Below, one piece after another: positions 8,200-17,315 of a DNA stretch of 64,000 nt (position 1 is the first letter of the stretch; every line of letters starts with the position of its first letter). The position numbers and the translations under genes are program-made. This DNA is from Candidatus Thiothrix sulfatifontis (GTDB lineage: Bacteria; Pseudomonadota; Gammaproteobacteria; Thiotrichales; Thiotrichaceae): NCBI GenBank assembly GCA_022828425.1, contig CP094685.1, positions 1,426,001 through 1,490,000 of the forward strand, in the 5' to 3' direction. The notes under the pieces are model-generated. The model was not told the DNA's origin. It saw only the letters and a list, made by a program, of their open reading frames with translations, and did not search any database.

Positions 8200-9636
8200 A
8201 TGAGCTTACAAATTCCTCCTTTTGAACGGGCGCGGGTATTGGTGGTCGGCGATGTGATGCTGGATCGCTATTGGTCGGGTCAAACCTCGCGCATTTCTCC
8301 CGAAGCCCCCGTGCCAGTGGTGCATGTCAAAGTCAATGAAGAGCGCCCCGGTGGTGCGGCAAACGTGGCGTTAAACATTGCCAGCCTTGGCGGGCAGGCG
8401 GTGTTGCTGGGCTATGTGGGCAATGACGAGGCGGGCAGGTCGCTGGCGAATACCTTGCAAGCGCGTGGGGTGCAAACCCATTTCGTGGCGTTGGATACTA
8501 CGCCGACGATTACCAAGTTACGGGTGCTGAGTCGGCATCAGCAATTGATTCGCTTGGATTTTGAGGAGGGGTTTGCGGGGCAAGATCATGCGCAACTCTT
8601 CAGCCAATTCAGTGCGTTGTTGGCAGCGGCTGATGTGGTGGTGCTGTCCGATTACCGCAAAGGGACGCTGGAGCGGGCGCGGGAATTGATTGCGTTGGCG
8701 CAAGCAGCCGGTAAGCCGGTGGTGGTTGACCCGAAAGCGCAAGATTTTGCCACGTATCAGGGGGCAACGGTGATTACGCCGAATCTGGCAGAATTCCGTG
8801 AAGCCGTGGGCGAGTGGGCGGATGAGGCGGATTTGGTGCAACGTGGGCAGGCATTGCTGACGCGATGTGAACTGGGCAATCTGTTGCTCACTCGCAGTGA
8901 ACAGGGCATGACGTTATTGCGCCATGAATGTGCGCCGTACAACTTGCCGACCCGTGCGCGTGAAGTGTTTGATGTGACCGGGGCAGGGGATACCGTGGTG
9001 GCGGTGTTGGCGGCGAGTATGGCGGCGGGGTTGCCGCTGGAACAGGCGATGGGGTTGGCAAATCTTGCAGCGGGAATTGTGGTTGGCAAGGTGGGGACGG
9101 CAACGGTGAGTGTTCCTGAATTGCACAAAGCCTTGCAGCAACACCATGCGCAGGTGAAAGGCGTGGTCAGTGAGGCGCAATTGCTGGCGGCGGTGCAAGA
9201 GGCGCGTATCCACGGCGAACGCATTGTGATGACCAACGGTTGTTTCGACATTTTGCACGTTGGGCATGTGACGTATTTGGAAGAGGCTCGCAAACTCGGC
9301 GACCGTTTGATTGTGGCGGTGAATACGGATGAATCGGTGCGAGCGCTGAAAGGCCCGACACGCCCGGTGAATACAATGGCAAACCGAATGCGGATGTTGG
9401 CGGCGTTGGCGTGTGTCGATTGGGTGGTGGATTTCAGCGAAGACACGCCCGAACGTTTGATTTGCACGCTCAAACCGGATTTGTTGGTGAAAGGCGGCGA
9501 TAACGATCCGCAGAAAATCCCCGGCAATCGTTGCGTGTGGGATAACGGCGGCGACGTGGTGGTGCTGAGTTTTGTGGATGGGGTGTCGACGACTAGCACG
9601 ATTGCACGGATTCAGGCGATGGAGAAAGAAGCGTAA
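8200..9636 (+). CDS. hldE: bifunctional heptose kinase/adenylyltransferase
   Basis: HldE phosphorylates heptose 7-phosphate and later adenylylates heptose 1-phosphate on the path to ADP-L-glycero-D-manno-heptose for the LPS core. The protein has 478 residues, close to the 477 of E. coli. The N-terminal ribokinase-type domain shows [22 protein letters not shown] and the [11 protein letters not shown] site. The C-terminal nucleotidyltransferase domain has [19 protein letters not shown] with its HxGH motif. ATG 8200 is the family start; the frame stays open to 8101 but nothing conserved lies there. The stop and the next ATG overlap by one base (TAATG). Confidence 0.97.
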   Translation: MSLQIPPFERARVLVVGDVMLDRYWSGQTSRISPEAPVPVVHVKVNEERPGGAANVALNIASLGGQAVLLGYVGNDEAGRSLANTLQARGVQTHFVALDTTPTITKLRVLSRHQQLIRLDFEEGFAGQDHAQLFSQFSALLAAADVVVLSDYRKGTLERARELIALAQAAGKPVVVDPKAQDFATYQGATVITPNLAEFREAVGEWADEADLVQRGQALLTRCELGNLLLTRSEQGMTLLRHECAPYNLPTRAREVFDVTGAGDTVVAVLAASMAAGLPLEQAMGLANLAAGIVVGKVGTATVSVPELHKALQQHHAQVKGVVSEAQLLAAVQEARIHGERIVMTNGCFDILHVGHVTYLEEARKLGDRLIVAVNTDESVRALKGPTRPVNTMANRMRMLAALACVDWVVDFSEDTPERLICTLKPDLLVKGGDNDPQKIPGNRCVWDNGGDVVVLSFVDGVSTTSTIARIQAMEKEA

Positions 9637-10871
9637 TGCAGGTTGATGTTCTGATCGTTGGTGGCGGCATTGCCGGGTTGTGGTTGCTGGCGGAATTGCG
9701 GGCGCAAGGCGTTAATGCGTTGTTAGCCACGGATGAATTGGGCAAGGGACAAACGATTGCATCGCAAGGCATTATTCACGGTGGCACAAAATACGCGCTG
9801 ACGGGCAAAGTGACGGGCGCAACCTTGGCGATTGGCGATATGCCGCGCTTGTGGCGGGCTGCTCTCAATGGCGAAGGTGCGGTCGATTTGCGCAAGGTTA
9901 AGGTATTGGCGGAGTCGCAACTGTTGTGGACATCGGGCGGACTCGGCTCACGCATGACGGGCTTTTTTGCCAGCAAAGCGATGCAAAGCCGGATGGAGGC
10001 TGTGCCTCGCGACGCTTACCCCGACTTGTTTCGGCATTCTGAGTTTCACGGCGGTTTGTATCGGTTGGATGAGCCGGTGTTGGACGTGCCATCGTTGCTG
10101 GAAACGTTGCGCGAACAATTGGCGGATGCGTTGGTGCAGGTGGATGTGCAGCGTTCCGGTTTGCAACAGGTGGGGGATGCCTATTGCTACCGTGCGGTGT
10201 TGCCGGATGGTCGTGAGCGGTTGGTGGAGGCTGAGCAAATTATTTTAACGGCGGGGGCGGGGAATGAGGCGTTGTTGGCTTCGGCTACGCTCAGCCAGCG
10301 GGTAGTGCCGTTCCCTGAGCGTAGCCGAAGGGATCAGGGGCAGACTTCACCCGTTATGCAACGCCGCCCGTTGCAAATGGTGTTGGTGCGCGGCAATTTG
10401 CCGATGCTTTATGCTCATGCGCTGGGGATGAGTGACAAGCCTCGTGCTACGATTACGTCACATCGGGATAAACACGGCAATACGGTGTGGTATATCGGTG
10501 GGCAACCAGCAGAGCAGGGTGTGGGCAAGCCTGCTGCTGAAGTAATTGCCGCCACGCAGCATGAACTGGCGGAACTGTTACCGTGGGTCGATTTCACAGG
10601 TATGGAATGGTCAACTTGGCATGTTGACCGTGCGGAAGGTTGCCAGCCGGATGGTAGCCGCCCCGATCAGCCGATGGTGCAAGGCTTTGCGAATGTGACC
10701 GTGGCATGGCCTACCAAGTTGGCGTTTGCGCCGATGTTAGCAGCACGGTTGCGCAAGGAGCTGGGAGTAATGGCAGCAGCAGTGAATGCTTCTCCTGTAT
10801 CCGACGCTGGTCAGTTGCCAACACCGCCGGTTGCGTCCAGCATTTGGGATGTTGAATCAACGGAACAATGA
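9636..10871 (+). CDS. FAD-dependent oxidoreductase (DAO family)
   Basis: The 411-residue protein starts with a Rossmann GxGxxG (VDVLIVGGGIAGLWLLAELR) and matches the D-amino-acid-oxidase/glycerol-3-phosphate-dehydrogenase-like superfamily. A second FAD-contacting stretch is ILTAGAGNEALLA. The substrate is unknown. Residues ~214-240 (LSQRVVPFPERSRRDQGQ) are encoded by an inverted pair of a short palindromic repeat (10279-10330) and look like inserted sequence. It is coupled to hldE by TAATG and ends inside the 3' end of the convergent protease gene (15-base overlap). Confidence 0.85.
   Translation: MQVDVLIVGGGIAGLWLLAELRAQGVNALLATDELGKGQTIASQGIIHGGTKYALTGKVTGATLAIGDMPRLWRAALNGEGAVDLRKVKVLAESQLLWTSGGLGSRMTGFFASKAMQSRMEAVPRDAYPDLFRHSEFHGGLYRLDEPVLDVPSLLETLREQLADALVQVDVQRSGLQQVGDAYCYRAVLPDGRERLVEAEQIILTAGAGNEALLASATLSQRVVPFPERSRRDQGQTSPVMQRRPLQMVLVRGNLPMLYAHALGMSDKPRATITSHRDKHGNTVWYIGGQPAEQGVGKPAAEVIAATQHELAELLPWVDFTGMEWSTWHVDRAEGCQPDGSRPDQPMVQGFANVTVAWPTKLAFAPMLAARLRKELGVMAAAVNASPVSDAGQLPTPPVASSIWDVESTEQ
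10279..10330. repeat. inverted pair of short palindromic repeats inside a gene
   Basis: CTTCGGCTACGCTCAG (10279-10294) and its exact reverse complement CTGAGCGTAGCCGAAG (10315-10330) are separated by 20 bases within the FAD oxidoreductase gene, in frame. The same core recurs in murE, murF and murD of this window. Confidence 0.8.
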
Positions 10872-11978
10872 GAGTACCACTTCGACTTCCAGTGATTGGC
10901 GACCTTCACGCAATAAGCTGACTTTTACCTTGCTGTGGCGCGGATAGTTATCCAGAATTTTGTTTAATTCATTGATATTATTAACGGGTTGCCCGTCCAG
11001 CGCTTGGATGATGTCACCTAAAATCAAGTCATCTTGCGCGGTGAGTTGGGTTTCACGAATGCCTGCGAGTGCCGCCGGGGTGTTCGGCTGCACGCGCAGC
11101 GCTAATACCCCGTGGGTGTTTAATTTGGCGGTAATGCGTTCACTGATATTGTCATCCATCACTACCCCCAACACGGGGCGGGTGTAACGCCCGTCTTTCA
11201 CTAAGCGCGGTACTACCCGATTCACCACATCCACGGGGATGGCAAAACCAATCCCCGCAGAAGCACCGGATGGGCTGTAAATGGCGACATTGACGCCAAT
11301 CAAGCGCCCAGCACTGTCCAGCAAGGGGCCGCCGGAGTTGCCGGGGTTAATGGCGGCATCGGTTTGAATCAACCCATCCATGCTACCGCCTTCTTCTGCA
11401 TCAATACTGCGGCGTAATGCCGAAATAATGCCCGATGTCAGGGTGTGGTCAAGGCCAAAAGGGTTGCCAATCGCTAACACATTCTGACCAACGCGCAAGT
11501 CACTGCTGCTGCCAATTTGTACCGGCGGTGGGGCATCCGCCATATCGCGCAAACGCAAGACGGCTAAATCGTGTTCGGGGCTGGCACCAACCACATCGGC
11601 TTCAAAGACACGTTGATCGGCAAACCGAATCTTAGCGGTGTCATGGCCTTCGACTACGTGGTAATTGGTGACAATATGCCCAGCGTTATCCCAGACGAAG
11701 CCGGTTCCCGTGCCTTGCGGAATTTCACGAATATTGCGATTCCACAGGTTTAATACCCGCTCGACGGTAGTGATGTACACCACGGAAGGGCTGTTACGCT
11801 CGAAAACGGCAATCGTGGCTTGCTCATCCGCTGCCAAATTACCCCGTGCGGTAATTGCACGCGGCTGATTTCCCGACGTGGCTTGCAACCACGAAACCCA
11901 GACCGGCTGCGCCACCCACAGCAATAGCACTGCCAGCAACACCCACAAAAACAACGCCAGTGAACGGTTTCCACTCAT
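10857..11978 (-). CDS. DegS/HtrA-type periplasmic serine protease
   Basis: This 373-residue trypsin-like protease has one N-terminal membrane anchor (residues ~7-30), a catalytic triad and a single PDZ domain. The triad is His107 (NYHVV), Asp137 (PEHDLAVL) and Ser215 (GNSGGPL). One anchor plus one PDZ resembles DegS, which starts the sigma-E envelope stress cascade; DegP/DegQ have two PDZ domains and a cleaved signal. The upstream phytase-like gene ends 4 bases before it on the same strand, so they form an operon. Its 3' end overlaps the convergent oxidoreductase gene by 15 bases. Confidence 0.9.
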   Translation of the reverse strand: MSGNRSLALFLWVLLAVLLLWVAQPVWVSWLQATSGNQPRAITARGNLAADEQATIAVFERNSPSVVYITTVERVLNLWNRNIREIPQGTGTGFVWDNAGHIVTNYHVVEGHDTAKIRFADQRVFEADVVGASPEHDLAVLRLRDMADAPPPVQIGSSSDLRVGQNVLAIGNPFGLDHTLTSGIISALRRSIDAEEGGSMDGLIQTDAAINPGNSGGPLLDSAGRLIGVNVAIYSPSGASAGIGFAIPVDVVNRVVPRLVKDGRYTRPVLGVVMDDNISERITAKLNTHGVLALRVQPNTPAALAGIRETQLTAQDDLILGDIIQALDGQPVNNINELNKILDNYPRHSKVKVSLLREGRQSLEVEVVLSLFR

Positions 11979-11982
11979 GTGC

Positions 11983-12921
11983 TTACTTCCCTAAGTCAAG
12001 GGTAAAGAGGGTTAGCGTAGTGGGCAAGAAATCTTCATTGCCATCATCGCCGACCATTAAATACTGATTGCCTTGAATATGGGTCAGCCCTTCGTAATTA
12101 TCAACCAGCAAATGACTCGATAACACCTGCAAATCTTGCAACGTACACGCCTGATCTTGCGCACATTGTTGGAAATCCAAATAGCGCAAGCTCACCACGA
12201 GTGGGTTGAACAGCCCTGACCATGCCCGTTCCATGACCAATAAATTGCCATCTGGCAAAGCTTCCAGCGCACTGATGCCGCTATTTTTGGCAGGGTATGC
12301 CGTAAACGACCAGTGCTGCCCTTTGGTGGAATACAGAGTGTGCAAAGTGCGCGGTTCACCTTTGAGCGGCATTTCGGGGGCAGTCATGAAGCCGTAACGG
12401 GGGTGAAATGTGACGGATTCCAACGAATCATTACCGTGTTGATAAGCGTGTTTATTGTCTAATACCGCCGGTAAGCTAATGTTTTTGATGGCTTTGCCTT
12501 GTGGCGTAAACCGAATGAGGCGTGGAATGCCTTCAAATGCAATCACCAGTTGCGAGTCGCCAGCTTTGCCGTTATTGGCATTCAGCAAGGTTAATCCTTC
12601 GGAATCACGGCGACCTTTTTTGATACGCTCACCCTCTTTATCCATCAGGTTGGCGGCATATACAGCTTCAACCGCTTTTAGGCGATTGCCTCGGATGTCG
12701 AGTGTGAAGTGAAAAATCGCGCCTTTGTCGGAAATGGCGTAGAGCAATTGCTCATCCTGATCCCACGCTAGACCGGATAGCTCGCTGATTTTGACACCAT
12801 TGACCGTATGCGGGGGAAGCACCAGACTGTTTTGCACTTCCAATACGGGGGCGGCGATGACACTGGCAGCGGCGAATGTTGCCCACGCTAACAGCCCTGT
12901 AACTAATCCAACACGTTTCAA
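11983..12921 (-). CDS. esterase-like activity of phytase family protein, exported
   Basis: This 312-residue protein has a signal peptide (LLAWATFAAASVIAAP). It has the beta-propeller pattern of the phytase-like esterase family (PF13449-type): ELSGLAWDQDEQLLYAISDKG near the start, RRDSEGLTL, DSLESVTFHP in the middle, and NYEGLTHIQGNQYLMVGDDG near the end. Biochemical function of the family is poorly known. It is followed 4 bases later by the degS-like gene. The two are likely cotranscribed, but no functional link is evident. Confidence 0.82.
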   Translation of the reverse strand: MKRVGLVTGLLAWATFAAASVIAAPVLEVQNSLVLPPHTVNGVKISELSGLAWDQDEQLLYAISDKGAIFHFTLDIRGNRLKAVEAVYAANLMDKEGERIKKGRRDSEGLTLLNANNGKAGDSQLVIAFEGIPRLIRFTPQGKAIKNISLPAVLDNKHAYQHGNDSLESVTFHPRYGFMTAPEMPLKGEPRTLHTLYSTKGQHWSFTAYPAKNSGISALEALPDGNLLVMERAWSGLFNPLVVSLRYLDFQQCAQDQACTLQDLQVLSSHLLVDNYEGLTHIQGNQYLMVGDDGNEDFLPTTLTLFTLDLGK

Positions 12922-13069
12922 ACCGGCTCCTATTCCTTGGCAGGCAAATGCAATGTAGGTCGCATCTTAATGGGTGGACTTTGTGCTGTAAACCTGTCGT
13001 TGATCTTGCGAATACTACCGCTAATAGTGCTAATAAATACAATCAGATAACGGTTTTTTAAATTAACAC

Positions 13070-13076
13070 CTATACT
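13070..13076 (+). promoter_or_regulatory. possible sigma-S type -10 element of glsB
   Basis: CTATACT at 13070-13076 is an exact match to the RpoS -10 preference and lies 57 bases before the glsB start; no clear -35 is seen. The GlsB/YeaQ family is commonly stress induced, which fits. Confidence 0.4.
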
Positions 13077-13132
13077 GTTTTACGGCAGTTGCCAAAAAAT
13101 AAATTTACCACGGTTTAAAAAGGAGTGTACTG

Positions 13133-13396
13133 ATGAGTGCGGAAATTACTCAAATTCTAATTATGTTGGGCATTGGTGCGGTCGCAGGCTGGTTAGCAGG
13201 CGTCATTATGAAAGGTGCAGGTTTTGGTTTGATTGGCAATATCATTGTCGGGATTGTCGGCTCGGTAATTGGTACGTTTGTTGGCGGTTTATTATCAATT
13301 AATCTTGGCGTTGATCCATTGTTAGGAACCTTTATTTGGGCAGTGATTGGCGCAGTTATTCTGTTGTTCATTATCGGCTTGGTGAAACGCGCATAG
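13133..13396 (+). CDS. GlsB/YeaQ/YmgE family stress-response membrane protein
   Basis: This is a small 87-residue hydrophobic protein with three membrane segments and the family glycine pattern (IGAVAGWLAGVIMKGAGFGLIGN, IVGIVGSVIGTFVGG, FIWAVIGAVILLFIIG). The molecular role is unknown; the name 'transglycosylase-associated' is historical. A strong AAGGAG site lies 8 bases before ATG 13133, and a clear terminator follows at 13425-13453, so it is probably monocistronic. Confidence 0.92.
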   Translation: MSAEITQILIMLGIGAVAGWLAGVIMKGAGFGLIGNIIVGIVGSVIGTFVGGLLSINLGVDPLLGTFIWAVIGAVILLFIIGLVKRA

Positions 13397-13424
13397 CCTT
13401 TCCCGACACGTTTTGTCATACTCG

Positions 13425-13453
13425 AACGCCGCTTATTTCAAGCGGCGTTTTTG
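13425..13453 (+). terminator. intrinsic terminator of glsB
   Basis: AACGCCGCTT (13425-13434) and AAGCGGCGTT (13440-13449) form a 10-bp stem with a 5-base loop, followed by a T-run. The T-run is only 12 bases ahead of the next start codon. Confidence 0.88.
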
Positions 13454-13465
13454 TTGGTGAATCCC

Positions 13466-14389
13466 ATGCCGATACCCGATTACCAAACCTTGATGCGCCC
13501 TTTGTTGCAACTGGCAGCCGACGGGCAAGAACACAAATTACGCGATGTGACGCTCACCCTTGCCGAACAATTTCAACTGAGCGAAGCCGAACGCACCGCC
13601 ATTTTGCCCAGTGGCACGCAATCGGTGTTTGGCAATCGCGTGGGGTGGGCGCGTTCCTACCTCAAGCAAGCGGGGGCGCTGTATTCGCCGCGCCGTGGTT
13701 GTTTCGTGATTACTCAGCGTGGGCAGCAATTGCTGGCGGCTAATCCGCACAGCATCCGCATTGCTACGCTGGCAGCCTTTCCCGAATTCCAAGAGTTTAA
13801 AAACCGCCGTCACGCCACCAAAGCCGAAAGTGGACAAATGCTGGATATGAATTCGGACATCATTTTCGACGATACCCCGGAAGACATCCTCGCCTCCGCG
13901 CACCGTTTGTTATGCCGCAACCTTGAGCAGGAGGTGCTGGAAACCGTTAAAGAAGCCTCGCCAACCTTCTTTGAAAAACTGGTGGTCGATTTGCTGATCA
14001 AAATGGGCTACGGCGGCAACCGTCAGGATGCAGGTCGCGCCATCGGCAAAAGCGGCGACGGCGGCATTGACGGCATCATCAACGAAGACCGTTTGGGCGT
14101 GGATGTGCTGTACATGCAGGCGAAACGTTGGGAAGCGACAGTGGGTCGCCCTGAAATCCAGAAATTTGCGGGCGCGTTGCAGGGGCAGCGGGCGAAGAAA
14201 GGGATTTTCATGACAACCTCTAACTTTTCCCGTGAGGCTAAGGAATATGCCCGCTCGATTGATTCACGCATTATCCTGATTGACGGGGAAAAGTTCGCGG
14301 CATTGATGGTGGAATACAATGTGGGTGTCTCGGTGGTTGAACATTACGAGGTGAAGAAGGTGGATACGGATTATTTTGAGGGTGGGTGA
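13466..14389 (+). CDS. mrr: Mrr-type restriction endonuclease (type IV)
   Basis: The 307-residue protein has an N-terminal winged-helix (Mrr_N-like) domain (MPIPDYQTLMRPLLQLAADG, with GNRVGWARSYLKQAG). It also has a C-terminal Mrr catalytic domain of the PD-(D/E)xK type, seen as FFEKLVVDLLIKMGYGG, GDGGIDGII and YMQAKRW, where D and QAK are the expected active-site residues. Mrr cuts DNA carrying modified bases. ATG 13466 has GGTGA upstream; a TTG start at 13451 is less likely because it lies in the terminator. Its stop codon lies inside a palindromic repeat (14380-14410). Confidence 0.92.
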   Translation: MPIPDYQTLMRPLLQLAADGQEHKLRDVTLTLAEQFQLSEAERTAILPSGTQSVFGNRVGWARSYLKQAGALYSPRRGCFVITQRGQQLLAANPHSIRIATLAAFPEFQEFKNRRHATKAESGQMLDMNSDIIFDDTPEDILASAHRLLCRNLEQEVLETVKEASPTFFEKLVVDLLIKMGYGGNRQDAGRAIGKSGDGGIDGIINEDRLGVDVLYMQAKRWEATVGRPEIQKFAGALQGQRAKKGIFMTTSNFSREAKEYARSIDSRIILIDGEKFAALMVEYNVGVSVVEHYEVKKVDTDYFEGG

Positions 14390-14410
14390 AACTCATCACT
14401 TCACCCACCC
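14380..14410. terminator. palindromic repeat between mrr and clpB, possible bidirectional terminator
   Basis: GGGTGGGTGA (14380-14389) and TCACCCACCC (14401-14410) are perfect 10-base arms around 11 bases. The mrr stop codon is part of the first arm, and clpB ends 14 bases further on the other strand. It resembles dispersed GGGTGGGT...ACCCACCC elements found in many genomes. There is no U-tract. Confidence 0.5.
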
Positions 14411-14423
14411 TACGATTGCACTA

Positions 14424-17033
14424 TTAGACTTCGGTAGCCTCGACCAACGCCGTAAACGTCAGCCGACCCTCATCCACATCAACCATAATCGTATCCCCCG
14501 GCATAAACTTGCCGCCGAGGATTTGCTGCGCCAGCGGATTTTCGACCTGCTGCTGAATTGCCCGCTTCAACGGGCGTGCGCCGTACACAGGATCAAATCC
14601 CGCATCAGCCAGCCATTCCATTGCAGGTAATGAGAAGTCGATAGCCATTCCCCGTGCTGTTAAACGTTTGCGCAAATATTCCAATTGAATATTGGCAATT
14701 TGCAAAATGCTCTCACGGTGCAAGGGGCGGAATACTACAATTTCATCAATGCGATTGATGAATTCGGGGCGCAGGCTGGCGTGAACAACCTCCATCACTG
14801 CTGATTTCATTTTTGCATAATTAGCATCTTCACTATCATCGTAGGTCAATTCATGGATGCGATGGCTACCGAGATTGGAAGTCATAATAATGACCGTATT
14901 GCGGAAGTCGACAGTACGCCCTTGACCATCTGTTAAACGCCCGTCATCCAACACTTGCAATAAAACATTGAAAACATCTGGATGCGCTTTTTCCAGCTCA
15001 TCTAATAATACAACGGAGTAAGGTCGGCGGCGCACCGCTTCTGTTAAGTAGCCGCCTTCTTCGTAGCCAACGTAACCGGGAGGTGCACCGATTAGGCGGG
15101 CGACAGAATGCTTTTCCATGAATTCTGACATATCGATGCGAATTAAGGAGTCTTCACTGTCAAACAAAAATTTTGTTAATGCCTTAGTGAGTTCAGTTTT
15201 ACCAACCCCTGTTGGTCCTAAAAATAGGAATGAACCAGTCGGTCGATTAGGGTCTGATAAACCAGCACGAGAACGACGCACAGCATTTGAAACAGCTTCC
15301 AATGCCTCTTCTTGTTCCACGACACGTTCACGCAGAGCGGATTCCATCTGCAACAGTTTATCCCGTTCAGACTCCAGCATTTTGGACACAGGGATTCCCG
15401 TCCAGCGTGATACTACATCGGCAATTTCATCTTCCGTAACTTTGTTTTTCAATAGCTTGGTTGGTTTAATTTCTCCCGATGAAATGCTTGCTAACTGTTT
15501 CTCTAATGTGGGGATTTTGCCGTGTTGCAGTTCTGCGAGATAATTTAAATTACCCGCACGATAAGCGACCTCCAATTCCTTACGCGCCTTTTCTAATTCA
15601 TCTTTTATATGAGCCACACTCTGCACGTCGGCTTTTTCACTTTTCCAAATTTCTTCCAGATCAGCGGACTCTTTTTCTAAGCGGTCAACTTCAGCCTGCA
15701 AGTCGGTGAGGCGCTTTTTAGATGCCTCGTCGGTTTCTTTGATAAGCGCCGCGCGTTCGATCTTGAGTTGGATGAGGCGGCGATCAAGTTTATCGATCAC
15801 CTCCGGTTTGGAGTCGATTTCAACGCGGATGCGCGACGCGGCTTCGTCGATCAGGTCGATGGCTTTGTCGGGCAACTGGCGGTCGGTGATGTAGCGGTGC
15901 GATAGCGTGGCGGCAGCGACCAGCGCGGGGTCGGTGATTTCCACACCGTGATGCACTTCGTATTTTTCCTGCAAGCCGCGCAGGATGGCGATGGTGTCTT
16001 CCACCGTCGGTTCATCGACCAGCACTTTCTGGAAGCGGCGTTCGAGCGCGGCATCCTTTTCGATGTATTGGCGGTATTCGTCGAGCGTGGTTGCGCCCAG
16101 GCAGTGCAATTCGCCGCGAGCAAGGGCGGGCTTGAGCATGTTGCCAGCGTCCATTGCGCCGTCGGCTTTGCCTGCGCCGACCATCGTGTGCAATTCGTCG
16201 ATGAACAGGATGATATTGCCTTCGGCTTTGGCGATGTCGTTGAGCACGGCTTTGAGGCGTTCTTCAAAGTCGCCCCGGTATTTTGTGCCTGCGAGCAGTG
16301 CGCCGAGGTCGAGCGAGAGCAGGCGTTTGCCTTTCATGCCTTCGGACACTTCGCCGTTGACGATGCGTTGTGCCAAACCTTCGACCAGCGCGGTTTTGCC
16401 TACACCGGGTTCGCCAATGAGGACGGGGTTGTTTTTGGTGCGGCGTTGCAGGATTTGCACCATGCGGCGGATTTCTTCGTCACGTCCGATGATGGGGTCA
16501 ATTTTGCCCTGTTCGGCGCGTTCGGTGAGGTCGATGGTGTATTTGTCGAGGGCTTGGCGTTGGTCTTCGGCGTTGGGGTCGTTGACGGTTTGCCCGCCGC
16601 GCATCCCTTCGATGGCTTTTTCTACCGCGCCTTTGGTCGCCCCCGTTTCACGCAGCAAGTTGCCGAGCGTGCCTTTGTCTTCCAGTCCGGCGAGGATGAA
16701 GAGTTCGGAGGAAATGTACTGGTCTTTGCGTTGCTGGGCGATTTTGTCGGTAACGTTCAGCAGTTTGCTGAGGTCGTTGGACACGTGGACGCTGCCTGCA
16801 TCGCCACCGGACACGGAAGGCATCCGGTCGAGGGCTTCGCCCAGCTTGGAGCGCAATTGGTTGGCGTTGACATCGGCTTTGGTGAGCAAACCGCGTGTGG
16901 AACCGCCTTCCTGATCGAGCAGCGCGATCATTAAGTGGGCGGGTTCGATGAATTGGTGATCACGCCCTAACGCAAGCGATTGCGCGTCTTGCAGGGCGAG
17001 TTGGAACTTGCTGGTGAGTTTGTCCATTCTCAT
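14424..17033 (-). CDS. clpB: ATP-dependent disaggregase ClpB
   Basis: ClpB is a hexameric AAA+ chaperone that pulls proteins out of aggregates with DnaK. The 869-residue protein has the Clp-N repeats ([20 protein letters not shown]) and a first ATPase domain with [19 protein letters not shown] and [10 protein letters not shown] coiled-coil middle domain (residues ~410-520) follows, then a second ATPase domain with [25 protein letters not shown] and the C-terminal [18 protein letters not shown]. It is complete. Starts at 17033 or two codons later (MDKL) are both possible. A sigma32-type promoter lies upstream (17084-17112). Confidence 0.97.
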   Translation of the reverse strand: MRMDKLTSKFQLALQDAQSLALGRDHQFIEPAHLMIALLDQEGGSTRGLLTKADVNANQLRSKLGEALDRMPSVSGGDAGSVHVSNDLSKLLNVTDKIAQQRKDQYISSELFILAGLEDKGTLGNLLRETGATKGAVEKAIEGMRGGQTVNDPNAEDQRQALDKYTIDLTERAEQGKIDPIIGRDEEIRRMVQILQRRTKNNPVLIGEPGVGKTALVEGLAQRIVNGEVSEGMKGKRLLSLDLGALLAGTKYRGDFEERLKAVLNDIAKAEGNIILFIDELHTMVGAGKADGAMDAGNMLKPALARGELHCLGATTLDEYRQYIEKDAALERRFQKVLVDEPTVEDTIAILRGLQEKYEVHHGVEITDPALVAAATLSHRYITDRQLPDKAIDLIDEAASRIRVEIDSKPEVIDKLDRRLIQLKIERAALIKETDEASKKRLTDLQAEVDRLEKESADLEEIWKSEKADVQSVAHIKDELEKARKELEVAYRAGNLNYLAELQHGKIPTLEKQLASISSGEIKPTKLLKNKVTEDEIADVVSRWTGIPVSKMLESERDKLLQMESALRERVVEQEEALEAVSNAVRRSRAGLSDPNRPTGSFLFLGPTGVGKTELTKALTKFLFDSEDSLIRIDMSEFMEKHSVARLIGAPPGYVGYEEGGYLTEAVRRRPYSVVLLDELEKAHPDVFNVLLQVLDDGRLTDGQGRTVDFRNTVIIMTSNLGSHRIHELTYDDSEDANYAKMKSAVMEVVHASLRPEFINRIDEIVVFRPLHRESILQIANIQLEYLRKRLTARGMAIDFSLPAMEWLADAGFDPVYGARPLKRAIQQQVENPLAQQILGGKFMPGDTIMVDVDEGRLTFTALVEATEV

Positions 17034-17083
17034 GTGGGCTACCTATTGATTTGGGTTGGACGCGAGTGCGTCGGATGGGACAA

Positions 17084-17112
17084 ATCTGGGGTAGGAAGTG
17101 GGGGAATTCAAG
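17084..17112 (-). promoter_or_regulatory. sigma32 (heat-shock) promoter of clpB
   Basis: On the minus strand CTTGAA (17112-17107) is followed after 15 bases by CCCCAGAT (17091-17084). These match the RpoH -35 (CTTGAA) and -10 (CCCCATnT) consensus with one mismatch. The position, about 50 bases before the clpB start, is appropriate. Confidence 0.78.
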
Positions 17113-17255
17113 GTGGGGTTGTGGATAAGTTTGATGTAGGTCAGGGTTTGCCGAGAAGTCCCCAGCTTCCTGCAATGGCAACCTGTTAAAGGTGTGATTC
17201 ATTTACATATGACAAATAAAATATAAAATGATTGACTTGCATAAAAAATATTGAC

Positions 17256-17280
17256 GCGCATAGCGCATAGCGCATAGCAT
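17256..17280. repeat. tandem 7-bp repeat GCGCATA, 3 copies plus partial
   Basis: GCGCATA occurs three times in a row from 17256, followed by GCAT. It lies in the AT-rich leader region of the lipoprotein gene at 17316. Confidence 0.7.
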
Positions 17281-17315
17281 GACGAGCATATTTTTATCAC
17301 ATCAGGGCTTCAACC

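Noticed and set aside
8757..9599. 280-codon minus-strand frame opposite hldE
   Set aside because: Shadow of hldE; Ser/Thr/Pro/Cys-rich low-information protein with no domain.
15948..16934. 328-codon plus-strand frame opposite clpB
   Set aside because: It is antisense to a fully conserved gene and its protein has no family features; such frames arise from the codon bias of the real gene.
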